DNA from: Niabella sp.
GTDB lineage: Bacteria > Bacteroidota > Bacteroidia > Chitinophagales > Chitinophagaceae
Assembly (NCBI RefSeq): GCF_030150205.1
Contig: NZ_JASLGT010000008.1
Span: 124,001 to 188,000, forward strand
Direction of reading: 5' to 3'
DNA length: 64,000 bases
The notes under the pieces were generated by a model. It was given only the letters and a program-made list of their open reading frames with translations, ran no database searches and was not told where the DNA came from. Made by a program: the position numbers and the translations under genes. This document shows, one piece after another, positions 55,388-64,000 of the stretch; the stretch's first letter is position 1, and every line of letters starts with the position of its first letter.

Positions 55388-56848
55388 TTACGCGCTTTCC
55401 TGATCTGCATTATTGATAAATCCCCGCTCCCGCATCGTGTTTAAAAACTGGTGATACTGATCCTCATACTGCTGTTTCAATGCAGCCTGTGGCGTCACCC
55501 ATTTTTCAGCCTGCGTCAGTGCAGCCGTTGCCTCCGTAATATCATTGAAGCCGGTATTGGATGCAGCAACAATGGCCGCCCCTACAGCGCCCGATACATA
55601 TTTCATTTTGCATACGGGCTTCTGTAAGATATCACTGCGGATCTGCAACCAGCTATCGCTGTTGCTGGCCCCTCCGGCGGTATAAATGGCTTCTACTCCT
55701 TCGCCTGAAAGCGATTGAATCAGCTCATAAGCATAGCGCTCTGCAAAAGCCACGCCCTCCATATTAGCCGTATACAATACATCCTGCGATACATTTTCCG
55801 GACCAAACCCTTCTGCTTCCGGTGCTGTAAACGGGAATCGCTCGCCCTTCTGCAGCAGCGGATAGGCGATCTGTCCGGTTGGAGTTAAAGCAGCCGCAGC
55901 AGCATTGTAACGCTCCAGGTCTTCCTTAAATCCGGCCGAAACCCAGTCGGCACCAATGTTTCCGGCACCTCCGGGCATCCAGTAGCCCGCAGGATGCCGG
56001 TGATTATAAAGCCGGCTCAACGGATCTTTTATTTCCTTTACCGATACGCCTTTTATCACAAGTGTGGTACCGATGGTCGTATTCCACTGCCCGGGCTTCA
56101 TTGCACCCGATGCCACCTGTGAGGCACAGCCGTCTGTGATGCCCGTAGTAACTGCCACATTATCGGGAAGGCGCCATCCACGCGCAAGGTCTGTATTTAG
56201 CCTTCCGATAACGGTTCCCGAAGGTTGCACATCCTGCAGCCATTCTTTTTTTATACCCAGTGTATTACTGATGTAATCGGGCCATTGCAGCATGGACAGG
56301 TCATACCCGGATTTGAGTACATTGGTATAGTCCGTAATATTCCATACGCCACACAGGTTGCCGGTAATAAAATCTGCCGCGTGGATCCATTGAAAAATAT
56401 GCGCTGCCTTTTCCGGAAAGGTTTCAGCAAACCAAACCATCTTGGCTAACCCAGTCGAAGTGCTGAAGCCGGTAAACCCATGTACCTCGTGCGCCTTTGC
56501 TGCGGCTGTACATTTTTTTGCCTGAATGCCAGAGCGCTGATCGCTATACATGATTGCGGGGTGCAGCGGGCGATATGCTTTGTCCATGGGAATTACCGTT
56601 CCGGATGTAGAATCAACGGCTATGGCGCGTACCGCGGCCCGCTGTTCCGCAGATAGCTGGCTAAGGGCCTTATCCAGGCACGACCTGCAGATCGCCCACC
56701 ATTCATCCGGATCCTGTTCCATGCGCATCTGCTGCGATAAAACAAACCCCTGCTCCGCACTCGCCACAATGGTTCCTTCCCTATCCAGCACCACCACGCG
56801 CAATCCCTGCGTACCCAGATCAATCCCTATAAAATATGCACGCTCCAT
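55388..56848 (-). CDS. FGGY-family sugar kinase
   Basis: A 486-residue kinase: GIDLGTQGLRVVVLDREG at the N-terminus, DSTSGTVIPMD, TTGITDGCASQVASG, TTIGTTLVIKG and IYTAGGASNSDSWLQIRSDIL, the FGGY pattern for ATP-dependent phosphorylation of a ketose or polyol. It begins directly after the stop of the second kinase (TAA then ATG, no spacer). The substrate is unassigned; xylulose/ribulose-like kinases are closest by motif. Confidence 0.9.
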   Translation of the reverse strand: MERAYFIGIDLGTQGLRVVVLDREGTIVASAEQGFVLSQQMRMEQDPDEWWAICRSCLDKALSQLSAEQRAAVRAIAVDSTSGTVIPMDKAYRPLHPAIMYSDQRSGIQAKKCTAAAKAHEVHGFTGFSTSTGLAKMVWFAETFPEKAAHIFQWIHAADFITGNLCGVWNITDYTNVLKSGYDLSMLQWPDYISNTLGIKKEWLQDVQPSGTVIGRLNTDLARGWRLPDNVAVTTGITDGCASQVASGAMKPGQWNTTIGTTLVIKGVSVKEIKDPLSRLYNHRHPAGYWMPGGAGNIGADWVSAGFKEDLERYNAAAAALTPTGQIAYPLLQKGERFPFTAPEAEGFGPENVSQDVLYTANMEGVAFAERYAYELIQSLSGEGVEAIYTAGGASNSDSWLQIRSDILQKPVCKMKYVSGAVGAAIVAASNTGFNDITEATAALTQAEKWVTPQAALKQQYEDQYHQFLNTMRERGFINNADQESA

Positions 56849-58294
56849 TTAAAATATCTGCTTTAATAATTCCCGGTGTTCTTTCCAGCTATTGTAAAAA
56901 TGTGCATGCTGTGTTGCCGCTGCCGGTTGTACCTGTTCATACAACTCCGTTTGCTTTGCTGCAATGCCCAATGCCGTATTACAAATCATCATGCCCCCCA
57001 CAACTGAAGCGTGGCGGTAATTACCGCGGATGCGGATCTCTTTGCCGGTAAGATCGGCGATAAACTGCCGAAGCATCTTGCTCTCCATTCCCCCACCGCA
57101 GGTCCAGATATAACCCTGCTCATTTGGTGTAACGGAAACCAGGGTCTTATAATTTTCAAAAATACTGCAGGCGATATCCCACAACGTAGCCCAAACCATT
57201 CCGGCCCTCGAAAGTTCATGATTCACCGGTGTATTAAAAATAAACCCACCTTTGATCAGGGGCTTTTTTTCGTCGGCCACCAGTGATCCCAAAGAGGCCA
57301 CACATTGAAAATCGGTAACCGATCGCAATTCTTCTTCAATCACATCATACCCTTCATTGGGATAAAATATTTTTTTCAGCCGCTGGTAGTTCAACCCGGT
57401 AACACCTGCATTGGCTTCTACCATATAGCTGCCGGCATCAATATACCGGCCGGTCCAGGTTCGTTGCTGTTCATCGAGGTCGTAGGAGGCGGACAGCTTT
57501 ATGATCGGCGTTGTGGTACCGGAAACGATCACCGTGTCTCCTGCGTGCGCGTGGGTACTCAGTACCGCCAGTTGTGTATCGGCACCACCCACGATCACCT
57601 TTGCATCCGGATCGATAGACAGGGCTTCTGCAAGGGGTTGCCGGATGGTTCCCAGCACCGTGCCGGAGCGGGTCAGCGGCGGCAGCAATGAAAGCGGAAA
57701 TGAAAACAATTCGCATAATGATGCCGACCAGGTTTGCTGCTCCACATCATATAGCAGGGTCTCTGAGGCCTGTGAATGTTCATAGTGCTCTACTCCGCAA
57801 AACATATATTCGATCCAGTCGCTGATACTGAGAAAGGTATCCAGCCGCTGCCACCATTCTTTTCTGCCCTCCCGTAAGCCAACCAGTTTAAATGCAGAAA
57901 ACAACGAAGTAGGATAACGTCCTGCCAGTCGATATACCTGTTCCTTATCGCTAATAATCGATTCCCATTCCCTGCCGCGATGATCGATATTGGGCATTCC
58001 CACAACCGGTGTGCCCGCAGGATCCAATACCACGATCCCCTCCCGCTGACTGGTTGCAGTAATGGCCAGCACCCGTACCGAACCGGCTTGCTTCAGTGCG
58101 GTGGTCGTTAACTCCAGGATCTGATCCCATAATGCCTGCGGATCAAAATAAATGGAATCTGCATACCGCGTATCCCGTATATAGGGAATGTCTTCGCGGG
58201 CTACTCCTAAAACGGCGCCATCAACGGAAATAACCGCCGCGCGCAGGTTTCCGGTGCCGAAATCGATGATAAGATGTGCGTTTGTTAAAGCCAT
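56849..58294 (-). CDS. FGGY-family sugar kinase, LsrK-like
   Basis: A 481-residue kinase. The opening LIIDFGTGNLRAAVISVDG, TATSQREGIVVLD, VGGADTQLAVLSTHA and VIVSGTTTPIIKLSASYDLD, and the C-terminal YIWTCGGGMESKMLRQFIADLTGKEI, follow the FGGY family and look closest to autoinducer-2 kinases (LsrK), though no other lsr gene is here. Two tandem FGGY kinases suggest either two substrates or a pathway with two phosphorylation steps. It is 2 bp from the dehydrogenase gene. Confidence 0.9.
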   Translation of the reverse strand: MALTNAHLIIDFGTGNLRAAVISVDGAVLGVAREDIPYIRDTRYADSIYFDPQALWDQILELTTTALKQAGSVRVLAITATSQREGIVVLDPAGTPVVGMPNIDHRGREWESIISDKEQVYRLAGRYPTSLFSAFKLVGLREGRKEWWQRLDTFLSISDWIEYMFCGVEHYEHSQASETLLYDVEQQTWSASLCELFSFPLSLLPPLTRSGTVLGTIRQPLAEALSIDPDAKVIVGGADTQLAVLSTHAHAGDTVIVSGTTTPIIKLSASYDLDEQQRTWTGRYIDAGSYMVEANAGVTGLNYQRLKKIFYPNEGYDVIEEELRSVTDFQCVASLGSLVADEKKPLIKGGFIFNTPVNHELSRAGMVWATLWDIACSIFENYKTLVSVTPNEQGYIWTCGGGMESKMLRQFIADLTGKEIRIRGNYRHASVVGGMMICNTALGIAAKQTELYEQVQPAAATQHAHFYNSWKEHRELLKQIF

Positions 58295-58296
58295 GA

Positions 58297-59277
58297 TTAC
58301 TGATTGGATAAATGTAATGATTTGGCCGGCTGATTCTTTGCCCAGCTCAATAATTTTTCATTAAGGATCGTAACATGATGATCTTCCACTTCATCGGTTG
58401 CTCCTGCAGTATGCGGCGTAGCCAGCACATTTGGATGATCGATCAGCCGGTAATCAATCGCATCCGGAGGTTCATGATCAAATACATCCAGGATAGCGCC
58501 GCGGATCCTGTTATCTTCCACGGCCGCCAGCAATGCGTAGCGGTCTACCACACTGGCCCGGGCCGTATTGATAAAGATAGCGTCCGGCTTCATTTTATCA
58601 ATGAGCTCTTTGCCGATCATGCCAATGGTAGAAGGATTTACCGGCAAATGAATGGAAACGATATCGCAGGTTTCAAAAATAGCTTCAAGACTTGTTTTTT
58701 CATACACCAGGCCGGGAGCATCCTGGTAAGGATCATAAAATTTTATCGAACAGGGAAAAGCCTGTACCAATGTGGCAATGCGCTGTCCTACTGCACCAAA
58801 CCCCACCATACCAATGGTTTTGCCCGCCAGCTCATTTCCTTTAAACTGCAAATAAGATGCATGTGCTCCTTTTTGCCAGTTCCGCTGTTTTAACCATTCC
58901 ATCGCCGGTAGTGTCTTCCGTAAAAATGTAATCACATTGGCCACAAATAATTCCGCTACCGCCTGCGCATTCCTGGCCGGGGTATGTAAAACTTCAATAC
59001 CCAGTTCGGCAGCGGCCTTTACGGCTACATTGGAGGGCGTTCCCCGGCATACCCCGATGAACTTCAGCTGCGGATGCTTGCGGATCACGTCTTCTGTAAC
59101 TTCATCGTGTTCTGTAATCAACGCGTCTGCCGCTGTTTCATCCAATAGCTGGTTCAGTTCAGCAGCATTAAAAGCGCGGCCGTTCTCCTTCCAAACCTTA
59201 TACACAACCTTTCCGAGGCAGGATTCCAGTTCCCGGCGCCCGGCCTCGTTATAGGGCGCTGTAATTAAAATTGTCAT
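58297..59277 (-). CDS. D-2-hydroxyacid dehydrogenase family protein
   Basis: A 326-residue NAD(P)-dependent dehydrogenase. It has a Rossmann fold with GKTIGMVGFGAVGQRIA, the substrate Arg in INTARASVVDRYAL, Glu in DVFDHEPPDAIDYRL and the catalytic His in LATPHTAGATDEVEDHH, all typical of D-2-hydroxyacid dehydrogenases such as SerA/glyoxylate reductase. The exact substrate is unknown; between sugar kinases and a polyol permease it may oxidise a sugar-derived hydroxyacid. Confidence 0.92.
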   Translation of the reverse strand: MTILITAPYNEAGRRELESCLGKVVYKVWKENGRAFNAAELNQLLDETAADALITEHDEVTEDVIRKHPQLKFIGVCRGTPSNVAVKAAAELGIEVLHTPARNAQAVAELFVANVITFLRKTLPAMEWLKQRNWQKGAHASYLQFKGNELAGKTIGMVGFGAVGQRIATLVQAFPCSIKFYDPYQDAPGLVYEKTSLEAIFETCDIVSIHLPVNPSTIGMIGKELIDKMKPDAIFINTARASVVDRYALLAAVEDNRIRGAILDVFDHEPPDAIDYRLIDHPNVLATPHTAGATDEVEDHHVTILNEKLLSWAKNQPAKSLHLSNQ

Positions 59278-59360
59278 ATATCAATTTAGTTCTTTATTAA
59301 ATCATTGATGTGCCTCCGCGTGAAACCGAAAGGCGCACTGTTTTTACTGTGCTTGTTTAC

Positions 59361-60641
59361 CTAAACTTCAGATAATTTCGTTTCCAATGCCGGATCGGGG
59401 ATTTGCTGCGCATCCTTTTCAGGCAGGGTTATAAACTTTGTAAGAAGCGCGCTGATAAAATACAGGATCGCCAGGATCCAGATCACACCGGCGTTTCCGG
59501 CCGGCCCGATGAAGAGCCGCACGATCAGCGGGCCTGCAAATACCGACAGACCTGCCCCAAGGTTCAGAAATGCCATAGCTGCACCTTTCCCTTTTGGCAC
59601 CAGTGAAGGAACAAGTGCCGACAGCGGTACATAACCCGCCAGCAATGCTCCCCACAATACACCACAGAGCAATACCATTGAGAAACTGCCATTAAATAAC
59701 TGGGGAGAATAATAGAACAGCAAGGTGGTGATGCCACAGCCCACTCCTCCAAAAAGAGAAATGGTCCTGCGCCATCCAAGCCGGTCGCCCACAAATCCGA
59801 ATATGAGGTTAAAAATAATATTGGCTGTAAAAATGGTGCCCCAGATCTTTAACCAGTCGGCAGTAGTAAAACCATACTTTTCAAAATAGATCGGCATAAA
59901 TACAGGAAATGCAAACTGGGCCGTTGTATTAATAGTACGTACAATACCACCTAAAAACACCTTGGGCTCATTGACAGCGATCTTAATGCTTTCCGACAAT
60001 TCGCGGAGTTTGTCCTGTGTACCTGTTTTCCGGATCCGGTCCCGGTTAATTAATAATGCAAATAAGGCGCCCAGACTCACCCAGAAAAGCGAGGTCCATA
60101 AGGTATTAATATGTCCCAGCCGGTTAATGGCCCAGCTGGAGTAATAAGCCCCAAACACATTGAGGCCGCCGGTAAATACAAACCAGAACCATCCAACAGC
60201 GGTGCCCAGTTTGTTTTGCGGTGTGCGGTAGGTAATCCATACCAGAAACGTGTAAGCAAACAGCGGATAACCAAATCCGCGGATGGCATAGGTAAGCAGC
60301 ATCATACTAAAATCCAAGTCTTTGAGCCCTAATCCCACAAACCCAAAGGTACCTGCCACAAAAAGTAAAAACCCCGTCCACATGGCTTTGCGTACCCCCA
60401 TTCCTTCGGCCAGGATCCCCGATAAAAAGGAGGAAATGGCCACGGTTAAACCATATACGCTGAACAAGGTTGCCGACTGTTCAATTGTCAGCCCACGGTC
60501 ATGGATCAGATAAGGACTCAGCCAGCCCTGCTCTACACCATCGCCCATCATAAAGATAAGGATACCCAGGTACCCCCATACCAGGTTGGGGGGAAGCCCC
60601 ATTTTTCCGATGAAATTCGTTTCACCTTTCGTTTGATTCAT
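59361..60641 (-). CDS. MFS polyol/sugar permease (RbtT/DalT/CsbX-like)
   Basis: A 426-residue, twelve-helix MFS permease. The ATG at 60641 (MNQTKGETNF) is preferred to the one at 60683. GYPLFAYTFLVWITYRTPQNKLGTAVGWFWFVFTGGLNVFGAYYSSWAI closely matches the ribitol/arabitol permease group. It imports the substrate of the operon and is its first gene; the DeoR gene is divergent across 142 bp. Confidence 0.9.
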   Translation of the reverse strand: MNQTKGETNFIGKMGLPPNLVWGYLGILIFMMGDGVEQGWLSPYLIHDRGLTIEQSATLFSVYGLTVAISSFLSGILAEGMGVRKAMWTGFLLFVAGTFGFVGLGLKDLDFSMMLLTYAIRGFGYPLFAYTFLVWITYRTPQNKLGTAVGWFWFVFTGGLNVFGAYYSSWAINRLGHINTLWTSLFWVSLGALFALLINRDRIRKTGTQDKLRELSESIKIAVNEPKVFLGGIVRTINTTAQFAFPVFMPIYFEKYGFTTADWLKIWGTIFTANIIFNLIFGFVGDRLGWRRTISLFGGVGCGITTLLFYYSPQLFNGSFSMVLLCGVLWGALLAGYVPLSALVPSLVPKGKGAAMAFLNLGAGLSVFAGPLIVRLFIGPAGNAGVIWILAILYFISALLTKFITLPEKDAQQIPDPALETKLSEV

Positions 60642-60734
60642 ATAGCAATAATTTGAAACGAATTTAAATAAAATAAAACACAATTAAACTAAATTAAATC
60701 AAAAAAAATTAAGAAGTTAAATAAAACATCAACG

Positions 60735-60744
60735 AAAACGTTTT
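60735..60744. promoter_or_regulatory. Palindrome AAAACGTTTT in the divergent promoter region
   Basis: A perfect 10-bp palindrome in AT-rich DNA between the divergent permease and DeoR genes. It could be the DeoR operator. Other boxes are not convincing. Confidence 0.35.
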
Positions 60745-60783
60745 ATATACACTTCTTTTTCATTTCTTTGCATTACAGAATCC

Positions 60784-61554
60784 TTGGATATGAAGAATAT
60801 TACGGAACGACACGAGTTTATCCTCAATAAACTCAAAAAAGAGGGGAAAGTGAGCATTTTAGACCTGGCTGAAGAAATTCATATATCCAGTGTAACGATC
60901 CGGAAGGATCTGAAAATGCTGGAAGATAAAAACCTGCTATTCCGCACCAAGGGCGGAGGATCGCTTTCGAATCCTTACGCCATAGACAAACCGATCAATG
61001 AAAAAGAGCAGATCAACGCGGACGCCAAAAGACGGATCGCCAAGGCGGCCCTGCCGCTGATCGGGCAAACCGATTCCATTATGATCGGTTCCGGCTCCAC
61101 AGTTTTTGAACTGGCCCGGGTGTTATACCCCGATCACAAAATGACCGCCATTACCCCGGCCCTGAAGGTTGGACTGGAATTGAATAACCGGCCGAATATT
61201 GAAGTATTGCAGCTGGGCGGCCTGATCCGCCCGAATTCTTCATCGGTGGCGGGTACCCAGGCGTTGCAGGTACTGGAAGAGATTTCCTGCGATCTTTTAT
61301 TCCTGGGTGTGGATGGCATTGACCTGGAGCATGGTGTTTCCATCTCCAATATTTCGGAGGCCTCGTTAAACCGGAAAATGATCGAAGTTTCGCAGCGCCT
61401 GATCCTGCTTGCCGACAGTTCTAAATTCAACCGGCGTGGATTGGGCAAGATCTGCAACCTGGACCAGGTTGAATATATTGTTACCGACAAAAAGATCTCC
61501 GAAAAAATACTATTCTCCCTGCAGGAAAAAGGAATTAAGGTAGTGCTGGCCTGA
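60784..61554 (+). CDS. DeoR-family transcriptional regulator
   Basis: A 256-residue regulator: winged HTH at residues about 6-58 (RHEFILNKLKKEGKVSILDLAEEIHISSVTIRKDL), then a sugar-phosphate-binding DeoRC domain with IGSGSTVFELARVL, MTAITPALKVGLELNNRPNIEVLQLGG and LLADSSKFNRRGLGKICNLDQVEYIVTD. It most likely represses the divergent permease-dehydrogenase-kinase operon and is released by a phosphorylated sugar. Confidence 0.94.
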   Translation: MDMKNITERHEFILNKLKKEGKVSILDLAEEIHISSVTIRKDLKMLEDKNLLFRTKGGGSLSNPYAIDKPINEKEQINADAKRRIAKAALPLIGQTDSIMIGSGSTVFELARVLYPDHKMTAITPALKVGLELNNRPNIEVLQLGGLIRPNSSSVAGTQALQVLEEISCDLLFLGVDGIDLEHGVSISNISEASLNRKMIEVSQRLILLADSSKFNRRGLGKICNLDQVEYIVTDKKISEKILFSLQEKGIKVVLA

Positions 61555-61660
61555 TCCGCTATCCTCGTTTTTGCAATTTTGGAAGCGTCCTGAAACGGTC
61601 GTTAAGGATGCCGTTTATCCAAAACGTACTGTACAGCAACTATTGTATTCATGGCGTTAC

Positions 61661-61702
61661 ATAAAACGGGGCTGTTTCTGCATTATTGCAAAAACAGCCC
61701 CG
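61661..61702 (-). terminator. Terminator after acetyl-CoA synthetase
   Basis: An 11-bp perfect stem, CGGGGCTGTTT (61667-61677) with AAACAGCCCCG (61692-61702), loop of 14, followed on the minus strand by TTTTATG. It lies 24 bp after the acs stop and also faces the end of the DeoR gene. Confidence 0.8.
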
Positions 61703-61725
61703 GAAAAAAATCGGGAGCCCTGGCA

Positions 61726-63672
61726 TTAAAGCCGTCCATCCCGGATCTCGTCTACAATAGCCGGATCCAGTAATGTGGTTGTATCCCCCAGGTTAGTTAG
61801 TTCGCCTTCTGCTACTTTGCGCAAAATGCGCCGCATGATCTTGCCACTTCTTGTTTTCGGAAGTCCGCTCACAAACTGGATCTTATCCGGTTTTGCAATG
61901 GGTCCGATGATGCGGCTTACCGTAGCCAGAATATCTTTTCTTGTAAGATCATCTTCCTCTTTATGCCGTTTTTCATCCAGCACCACATAGGCATATACTC
62001 CTTGTCCTTTTACCTCATGCGGATAGCCAACCACTGCGCTTTCGATCACATTCGCATGCATATTGATCGCATTCTCTACCTCCGCGGTTCCTAAACGGTG
62101 TCCGCTTACATTCAGCACATCATCCACACGACCAGTGATTTTATAATTGCCCTGCTCATCTTTCCAGGCGCCATCTCCTGTAAAATACAGGTCTTTATAC
62201 GTACTGAAATAGGTTTGCCGGCAACGCTCATGATCTCCATAAGTGGTTCTTAAAATGCCTGGCCAGGGAGCCCGCATACATAAATTGCCGCTCATTACTT
62301 CATCGGTAAACTCTGTAATTTCTTCGCCTTTTTCATCTACCAGCAACGGTTGTACCCCAGGCAGCGGTAAGGTAGCCCAGCTGGGCCGCGCCGGCGTAAC
62401 GCCTGCCAGGTTGGAGATGAGGATGCCCCCGGTTTCGGTTTGCCACCAGGTATCTACAATCGGACATTTCTTTTTACCAATATGCTCATCATACCAATGC
62501 CAGGCTTCTTCATTGATGGGTTCACCAACGGTACCCAATACTTTCAGCGAAGAAAGATCTTTATCCTTTAACGGATCTAAACCATAACTCATCAGCGACC
62601 GGATGGCCGTAGGCGCCGTATATAAGATATTCACCTTGTGTTTATCTACAATTTCCCAGAACCTTCCGGCATCCGGCCAGGTAGGTATCCCTTCAAACAT
62701 CAGACTGGTAGCTCCGGATAATAACGGACCATATGCAATGTAGCTATGCCCGGTGATCCAACCAATATCGGCGGTACAAAAGAAAATATCCTTTGGCTGA
62801 TACTGGAACACATTTACAAACGTGTACGTTGTCCAAAGCATATAACCGGCGCAGGTATGTACTACCCCTTTGGGTTTACCGGTACTTCCGGAGGTATACA
62901 GGATAAACAGCGGATCTTCCGCATCCATCTCTTCCGCCGGTATGGCCAGCACTTCATCATTCATGGTTTCGATCACATCCTCTACTTCGTCGCGCCACCA
63001 CACATCCCGCCCTTTGATCATACTTACCGGGGTACGGGTACGGGTATGTACAATTACCCGTTTTACCACTTTATTACCGATAAGCGCATCATCAATAATG
63101 GCTTTTAACGGAATATCCTTTGCGCCTCTGTACGCGCCGTCACAGGTAATAATGTACTCTGCTCCTGCATCATCCAAACGGTCAGCAATGCTTTGTGCAG
63201 AAAATCCACCGAAAATTACAGAATGAATGGCTCCGATCCGTGCGCAGGCCTGTACAGCAATCACCAGCTCGGGAATCATTCCCATGTAGATACAAACCCG
63301 GTCGCCTTTCTTTACCCCGTTATTACGCAATACCTGGGCAAATTCGCATACCTTACGATGCAATACTTTATAAGTAAGCGTCCGTACTTTTTCATTTGGA
63401 TCGTTGGGCTCCCAGATGATCGCCGGCGTGTCGCCCGATGTTTTCAGATGACGGTCGAGGCAGTTCTCGGTAATATTCAGCTTTGCTCCTTCAAACCATT
63501 TGATCCTTGGCTCTGCAAAGTTCCAATCCAATACGCGGCTGCTGAACGGCTGTTTCTTTTTCCATTCAAAAGTATCGGCCACTTCCGACCAAAACCCCTG
63601 GGGATCCTCCACACTTCTTTTATATGCTTCCTGGTATTCTTCAATCGTCTTTATCTGAAATGAATATGACAT
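61726..63672 (-). CDS. acs: Acetyl-CoA synthetase (AMP-forming)
   Basis: A 648-residue cytoplasmic enzyme, the usual length. Motifs: YTSGSTGKPKGVVH (AMP-binding P-loop), TADIGWITGHSYIAYGPL, DTWWQTETGG, GDGAWKDEQGNYKITGRVDDVLNVSGHRLGTAE and the C-terminal PKTRSGKIMRR, whose Lys is the acetylation-regulated catalytic residue. It converts acetate, ATP and CoA to acetyl-CoA. It is divergent from the MHS transporter, which may supply an organic acid, though the pairing is only inferred. Confidence 0.97.
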   Translation of the reverse strand: MSYSFQIKTIEEYQEAYKRSVEDPQGFWSEVADTFEWKKKQPFSSRVLDWNFAEPRIKWFEGAKLNITENCLDRHLKTSGDTPAIIWEPNDPNEKVRTLTYKVLHRKVCEFAQVLRNNGVKKGDRVCIYMGMIPELVIAVQACARIGAIHSVIFGGFSAQSIADRLDDAGAEYIITCDGAYRGAKDIPLKAIIDDALIGNKVVKRVIVHTRTRTPVSMIKGRDVWWRDEVEDVIETMNDEVLAIPAEEMDAEDPLFILYTSGSTGKPKGVVHTCAGYMLWTTYTFVNVFQYQPKDIFFCTADIGWITGHSYIAYGPLLSGATSLMFEGIPTWPDAGRFWEIVDKHKVNILYTAPTAIRSLMSYGLDPLKDKDLSSLKVLGTVGEPINEEAWHWYDEHIGKKKCPIVDTWWQTETGGILISNLAGVTPARPSWATLPLPGVQPLLVDEKGEEITEFTDEVMSGNLCMRAPWPGILRTTYGDHERCRQTYFSTYKDLYFTGDGAWKDEQGNYKITGRVDDVLNVSGHRLGTAEVENAINMHANVIESAVVGYPHEVKGQGVYAYVVLDEKRHKEEDDLTRKDILATVSRIIGPIAKPDKIQFVSGLPKTRSGKIMRRILRKVAEGELTNLGDTTTLLDPAIVDEIRDGRL

Positions 63673-63767
63673 AACTTAAAACGTTTTTTTTCGGGCAATA
63701 AAAATAGGCAATAAAAATTATTCAAATTTATTAATATTTTATTGAAAGAAATATTATCTTGACAGCT

Positions 63768-63786
63768 GTTACCGGTAGCGTTACCG
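63768..63786. promoter_or_regulatory. Direct repeat GTTACCG x2 in acs/transporter intergenic region
   Basis: GTTACCG at 63768-63774 and 63780-63786, 12 bp apart, with TACCGGTA (63770-63777) a palindrome between. It lies about 40 bp before the transporter ATG and may be an operator. Confidence 0.35.
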
Positions 63787-63824
63787 AACGATTGTATTTA
63801 TTTTATTGCACAAAACAAAATTAC

Positions 63825-64000
63825 ATGAAACAAATGAGTGAAGCCAGCGTGCTTCGTAAAGTCATTGGTGCTTCATCATTGGGCACCATGATCGAATGGT
63901 ATGACTTTTACATCTTCGGCATGCTGGCCAAAACCATTTCTACAGAATTTTTTCCGGAGGGCAACAGTACGGCCGCCTTATTGAGCACCCTGGCCATTTT
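63825..64000 (+). CDS. MHS-family MFS transporter (N-terminal part, cut by window end)
   Basis: ATG at 63825 opens MKQMSEASVLRKVIGASSLG then TMIEWYDFYIFGMLAKTISTEFF, the first helix motif of metabolite:proton symporters (MHS; GxxIEWYDFxxxG). The rest is beyond 64000. The substrate is unknown; neighbour acs suggests acetate or another short acid. Confidence 0.85.
   Translation, partial: MKQMSEASVLRKVIGASSLGTMIEWYDFYIFGMLAKTISTEFFPEGNSTAALLSTLAI

Noticed and set aside
56849..58294. An Lsr autoinducer-2 uptake operon
   Set aside because: Only an LsrK-like kinase is present; the Lsr ABC transporter, LsrF, LsrG and LsrR are missing.

Overview
The window looks like chromosomal DNA of a free-living or plant-associated Bacteroidota, most likely family Chitinophagaceae (a Niabella-like genus is my best guess, by inference only). 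Reasons: a SusC/SusD outer-membrane pair, secreted enzymes whose signal peptides nearly all end in A-Q, lipoproteins, near absence of strong Shine-Dalgarno sites, moderate GC, and many glycoside hydrolases packed on one strand.

Layout. 0-0.9 kb: an AT-rich ORF6N-domain gene with a duplicated 34-bp palindromic element. 0.9-43.5 kb: one giant polysaccharide-utilisation locus (PUL), all on the minus strand. In transcription order it runs GH78 > GH43-like propeller > GH2 > [terminator] > DUF3826 > SusC > SusD > PL1 > PL1 > large beta-helix protein > GH140 > GH43-like > propeller/LamG > MGH1-like hydrolase > SGNH acetylesterase > GH2 > GH78 > DUF3826 > sialidase-fold propeller > DapA/NanA-type aldolase > STN-esterase fusion > TIM-barrel isomerase-like > FMN alpha-hydroxyacid oxidase > GH92. 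43.5-50.1 kb: a mixed region with a secreted protein of unknown function, dienelactone hydrolase, KptA, a deletion scar (AraC/SDR chimera), GH125, a TMEM175-like channel and a DUF2007 protein. 50.1-54.4 kb: a GH106-like enzyme and a lipoprotein. 54.6-61.6 kb: a histidine phosphatase, then a sugar/polyol operon (MFS permease, 2-hydroxyacid dehydrogenase, two FGGY kinases) divergent from a DeoR regulator. 61.7-64 kb: acetyl-CoA synthetase, divergent from a truncated MHS-family transporter.

How it works together (inference). The set of rhamnosidases (two GH78, one GH106-like), putative apiosidase GH140, two GH2, GH43-like propellers, two pectate lyases and acetylesterases fits a complex pectin such as rhamnogalacturonan-II. 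SusC/D would import fragments. The DapA-type aldolase could cleave 2-keto-3-deoxy sugar acids, and the FMN oxidase could turn lactate from rhamnose breakdown into pyruvate. No dedicated PUL regulator (HTCS, ECF sigma/anti-sigma) is in the window. However, a 36-bp element with two TGTAG(G/A)AT half-sites exactly 21 bp apart lies the same distance (50 bp) before an ATG at two places 35 kb apart, and may be the operator for this locus.

Most interesting points: the shared operator; a GH92 whose HGNEP acid motif reads HGNQP; an esterase with an STN-like domain; the paired DUF3826 proteins; the in-frame AraC/SDR deletion fusion; the ORF6N palindrome duplication; and a tRNA-Ser 3-prime remnant inside the PUL.
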